Shown in pieces: positions 62,801 through 64,000 of a stretch of 64,000 nt of DNA (its first letter is position 1; every line of letters begins with the position of its first letter). This DNA is from Mesorhizobium sp. B2-1-8 (lineage in GTDB: Bacteria > Pseudomonadota > Alphaproteobacteria > Rhizobiales > Rhizobiaceae), in assembly GCF_006442545.2 (NCBI RefSeq), contig NZ_CP083952.1:2969501-3033500 (forward strand), read 5' to 3'. Made by a program: the position numbers and the translations under genes. The notes under the pieces are model-generated. The model was given only the letters and a program-made list of their open reading frames with translations. It ran no database searches and was not told the origin of the DNA.

Positions 62801-64000
62801 CCGGCCCCAGCCTGCCGCTGACGGTCGGAAGCGCCGAGAGCCCGGTCAAGATCGAGGTCCGATCAGTGTCGGCAAAAATTGCGGGTGACAGCACGCATGC
62901 CCGGCTGGACCTTTCCGCGATCCTGCCCTCGGTCGTCACCAACCCTGCGAAGGTGGACGGACTTACCCTGACGCTGCACTCGGATGCGTTCGATCTTAGG
63001 AATCGCGCCGGGCCGGTTTCCGGAACGGTGTCGGTGGACAAGGTTGGGCTCGACAATCCAACGATCGCGCCACTCATCGCGGGCAAGGTCACGGCGGCGC
63101 TCAACGCCCGGCTGAGCGCCGACGCCGTCGCCATCGACAGCGGCTCGCTGAAAAGCGATGCCCTCAGCAGCCAGGTCGCCGGCCAGGTATCGCTGCGTGA
63201 CGGTGCCATCGACCTCAACCTGAAGGCGGATGCGCCATCATCGGCCTTGCCAGCGGCGGCACGCGGCATGCTTGGCGACCGCGCCGAGATAAGCGCCACG
63301 CTGAAGCGCGAGCCCAACGGCAATCTCAACCTGGGTGGATTGAAACTGACTTCGGGCGCGCTGAGCGCCGACGGGCAGGCAAGCCTTGCCGACAACAAAG
63401 TGACCGCCGACATCAGGGGGACGCTAAGCGACATCTCGCCATTGTCGAAGGATGCCAGGGGCGCCATAGCTTTCGCGCTCAGCGCGCAAGGGCCGACCAT
63501 GGCACCGGACCTGTCGCTTACCGTCAACAGCGACAAGCTCTCGGTGGCATCGCGCGAGATCACCGGATTGAAGCTCACCGCCACCGGCAAGGCCGATGCC
63601 GCCAACCCGGCGGCCAATGTGCAGCTCACCGGCATTGTCGCCGGCCAGGCGCTGCAGGGGAGTGCCGTGCTGGCAACCGCCGGCGGCAAGAGCGCCATCA
63701 ACGGCCTGCTTCTGTCGCTGGGCAAAAACAGGATCTCCGGCGATCTGGCACTGGACGACAAGTTCGTGCCTGAAGGCACCATCTCGCTCGACCTGCCCGA
63801 TATCGGCCCGCTCGCCGCGCTGGCGCTGGAAAAGGCGGAAGGCGACATGCGCGGCACGATCGCCTTCTCCAGGAAAGGCGCGGCACCCCAAGTCGCCATC
63901 AAGGCGGCTACCGCCTCGATCACGCGTGGCGATCTCCAGGCGAAAGCCGTTTCCATCGATGCGCTGATCGCCAACTATCTCGGCGCGCCAGTCATCTCCG
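59887..64000 (+). CDS. tamB: Translocation and assembly module TamB, 5' part (runs off the window)
   Basis: 1371 residues visible from ATG 59887, with no stop before the window end. An uncleaved N-terminal anchor (VWRILRIVLYTLLIVVAGAIGALVVLT) is followed by long beta-rich repeats of the kind that form the taco-shaped lipid channel spanning the periplasm. Two large tandem units of about 627 aa are recognisable (starting near 61111 and 62992), each beginning D(I/L)xNRAGPV and carrying a SGDLALDDKF block. TamB supports outer-membrane lipid transport and protein assembly with TamA. The C-terminal DUF490 domain lies beyond the window. Confidence 0.93.
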   Translation, partial: MKTVWRILRIVLYTLLIVVAGAIGALVVLTKTERGRDNLAGIISRLASSDDRKVTVSGIDGIWSGALSIDHVVLEDREGAWLVARKVAVDWSPTALLSKSFSADRIAAERIELARLPVAGTQPPAQSGTTTLPVSIDIKQIDLPEIALGEQLAGSGIAELAAKGMLKADAAPLAVQTVLNVTRHDGKQGNVDAKIHFAPADNKLDLDLKASEPAGGIIANLLKLQDAPPVDIVVSGSGPLANWSGVGTFLVDHRIVTQLTGRHQLTDKGNHVEAKGDGDFARFLPENLKSLFAGKTSFDVAGTATSAGGISIDRASIESDAVHGTASGIADPAGASDLSVELAAKGPPVVISVGSKAQPITLAIKNATARAFGDGKAPIVDIGASFVSIVVGGTRLDDLAAQIHSDGFDIQNRAGPVAVKLEAGGLKTDVATLAPLITGKVNVDLAGSISKDAIVAIDQGTLRSDALNASLTATVALADMSMQLKMNADAVATAFPQQIASVLGGRVKFSATASRDPQGSFAANSIELTSGSLSASGTASMQGTDIQADIKGKLGDVSVLSPTVGVPVAGGVDFALSATGAITAPDFTVSAGSDSLTASGRTVKAIKLTASGKADITNPSANVSLTGAVNDQPLDIKAALVTSEGKRSINGFLVSLGDNKVSGDLALDDKFMPLGMLTLAAPAIDQLAALAGQAVTGDINGTILFAKDGDAPSIAIDAKSTSVARGEVTAKAIAINALVANYLKAPAISGTIKADAVTSGSTEISGIGVDLKRDGDWTDFTGGATIAGIPATAAGRVKITEGTTSVEIASGEATIRGIKAEIAEPSALTIADGTAKIDKLALDIGGGKAALSGSAGETLDLAAQVSALPAALANAFSPGLDAAGTLDGIAEVSGARAAPDIRFNVKLAGAETSQTRQAGLGPLAVDAVGSYTIAGGVAVDHATLSGDKVSGQAAGTINPNGASDFAIDLTSSGPSLPLTVGSAESPVKIEVRSVSAKIAGDSTHARLDLSAILPSVVTNPAKVDGLTLTLHSDAFDLRNRAGPVSGTVSVDKVGLDNPTIAPLIAGKVTAALNARLSADAVAIDSGSLKSDALSSQVAGQVSLRDGAIDLNLKADAPSSALPAAARGMLGDRAEISATLKREPNGNLNLGGLKLTSGALSADGQASLADNKVTADIRGTLSDISPLSKDARGAIAFALSAQGPTMAPDLSLTVNSDKLSVASREITGLKLTATGKADAANPAANVQLTGIVAGQALQGSAVLATAGGKSAINGLLLSLGKNRISGDLALDDKFVPEGTISLDLPDIGPLAALALEKAEGDMRGTIAFSRKGAAPQVAIKAATASITRGDLQAKAVSIDALIANYLGAPVIS
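61111..64000 (+). repeat. Tandem protein-level repeat in tamB, unit about 1881 bp
   Basis: Unit 1 runs from about 61111, unit 2 from about 62992 to beyond the window end. Matching blocks in order: NRAGPV, APLI(T/A)GKV, (I/V)AIDxGxLxSDAL, LTSG(S/A)LSA(S/D)G, SGDLALDDKF, and (A/V)(N/D)AL(V/I)ANYL. Amino acids match better than DNA, which indicates an old duplication. Confidence 0.75.

Overview
The window is high-GC DNA, densely coded on both strands, with a gene set typical of an alphaproteobacterium of the Rhizobiales, most like Mesorhizobium or a relative. That placement is an inference. It rests on several ABC sugar importers packed together with LacI, GntR and AraC regulators, dispersed palindromic elements like the RIME elements of rhizobia, a DUF3175-like protein, a PAN-domain alpha-2-macroglobulin paired with PbpC, and a tamA-tamB pair. 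No rRNA, tRNA, CRISPR, integrase or transposase was recognised.

Layout. 1-4.1 kb: an ammonia-lyase homologue that lacks the serine needed for the MIO cofactor, translationally coupled to an ornithine-cyclodeaminase-family gene and divergent from a DHA2-type exporter. 4.4-11.4 kb: a CUT2-type sugar ABC operon in which one permease is fused to a strictosidine-synthase/SMP-30-like beta-propeller, followed by a second free-standing propeller. 11.7-17.2 kb: an AhpD-like protein, then a cyclic/diester phosphodiesterase-like gene leading a CUT1 (Ugp/Mal-type) ABC importer. 17.3-25.4 kb (minus strand): an AraC regulator and an eight-gene cox-like molybdenum hydroxylase operon (SRPBCC, FAD, 2Fe-2S, a molybdopterin subunit split into two genes, MoxR ATPase, VWA protein, lactonase-type amidohydrolase).

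25.5-32.6 kb: a third sugar ABC system (permease and ATPase divergent from the binding protein), two closely similar GntR/FadR regulators and two dehydrogenases, with shared palindromes in the intergenic regions. 32.7-35.0 kb: an SRPBCC protein, a DUF3175 protein and an MFS carrier. 35.1-41.7 kb: a LacI regulator with a perfect 14-bp operator and a fourth sugar ABC operon ending in gluconokinase. 41.7-43.3 kb: an acyltransferase-like protein and an Rrf2 regulator. 43.6-49.5 kb: sulfate uptake (two binding proteins and cysTWA) interrupted by a DUF1778/GNAT toxin-antitoxin pair. 49.9-57.7 kb: alpha-2-macroglobulin and PbpC, envelope defence and peptidoglycan synthesis. 58-64 kb: tamA and a tamB cut by the window end.

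The window is mainly a nutrient-scavenging region, with sugar, sugar-acid, possible phosphodiester and sulfate importers each beside a regulator and one or two catabolic enzymes, followed by an envelope-biogenesis block. The most unusual points are the permease-propeller fusion, the MIO-less lyase homologue, the split cox-like hydroxylase and a palindromic repeat read in frame as protein.
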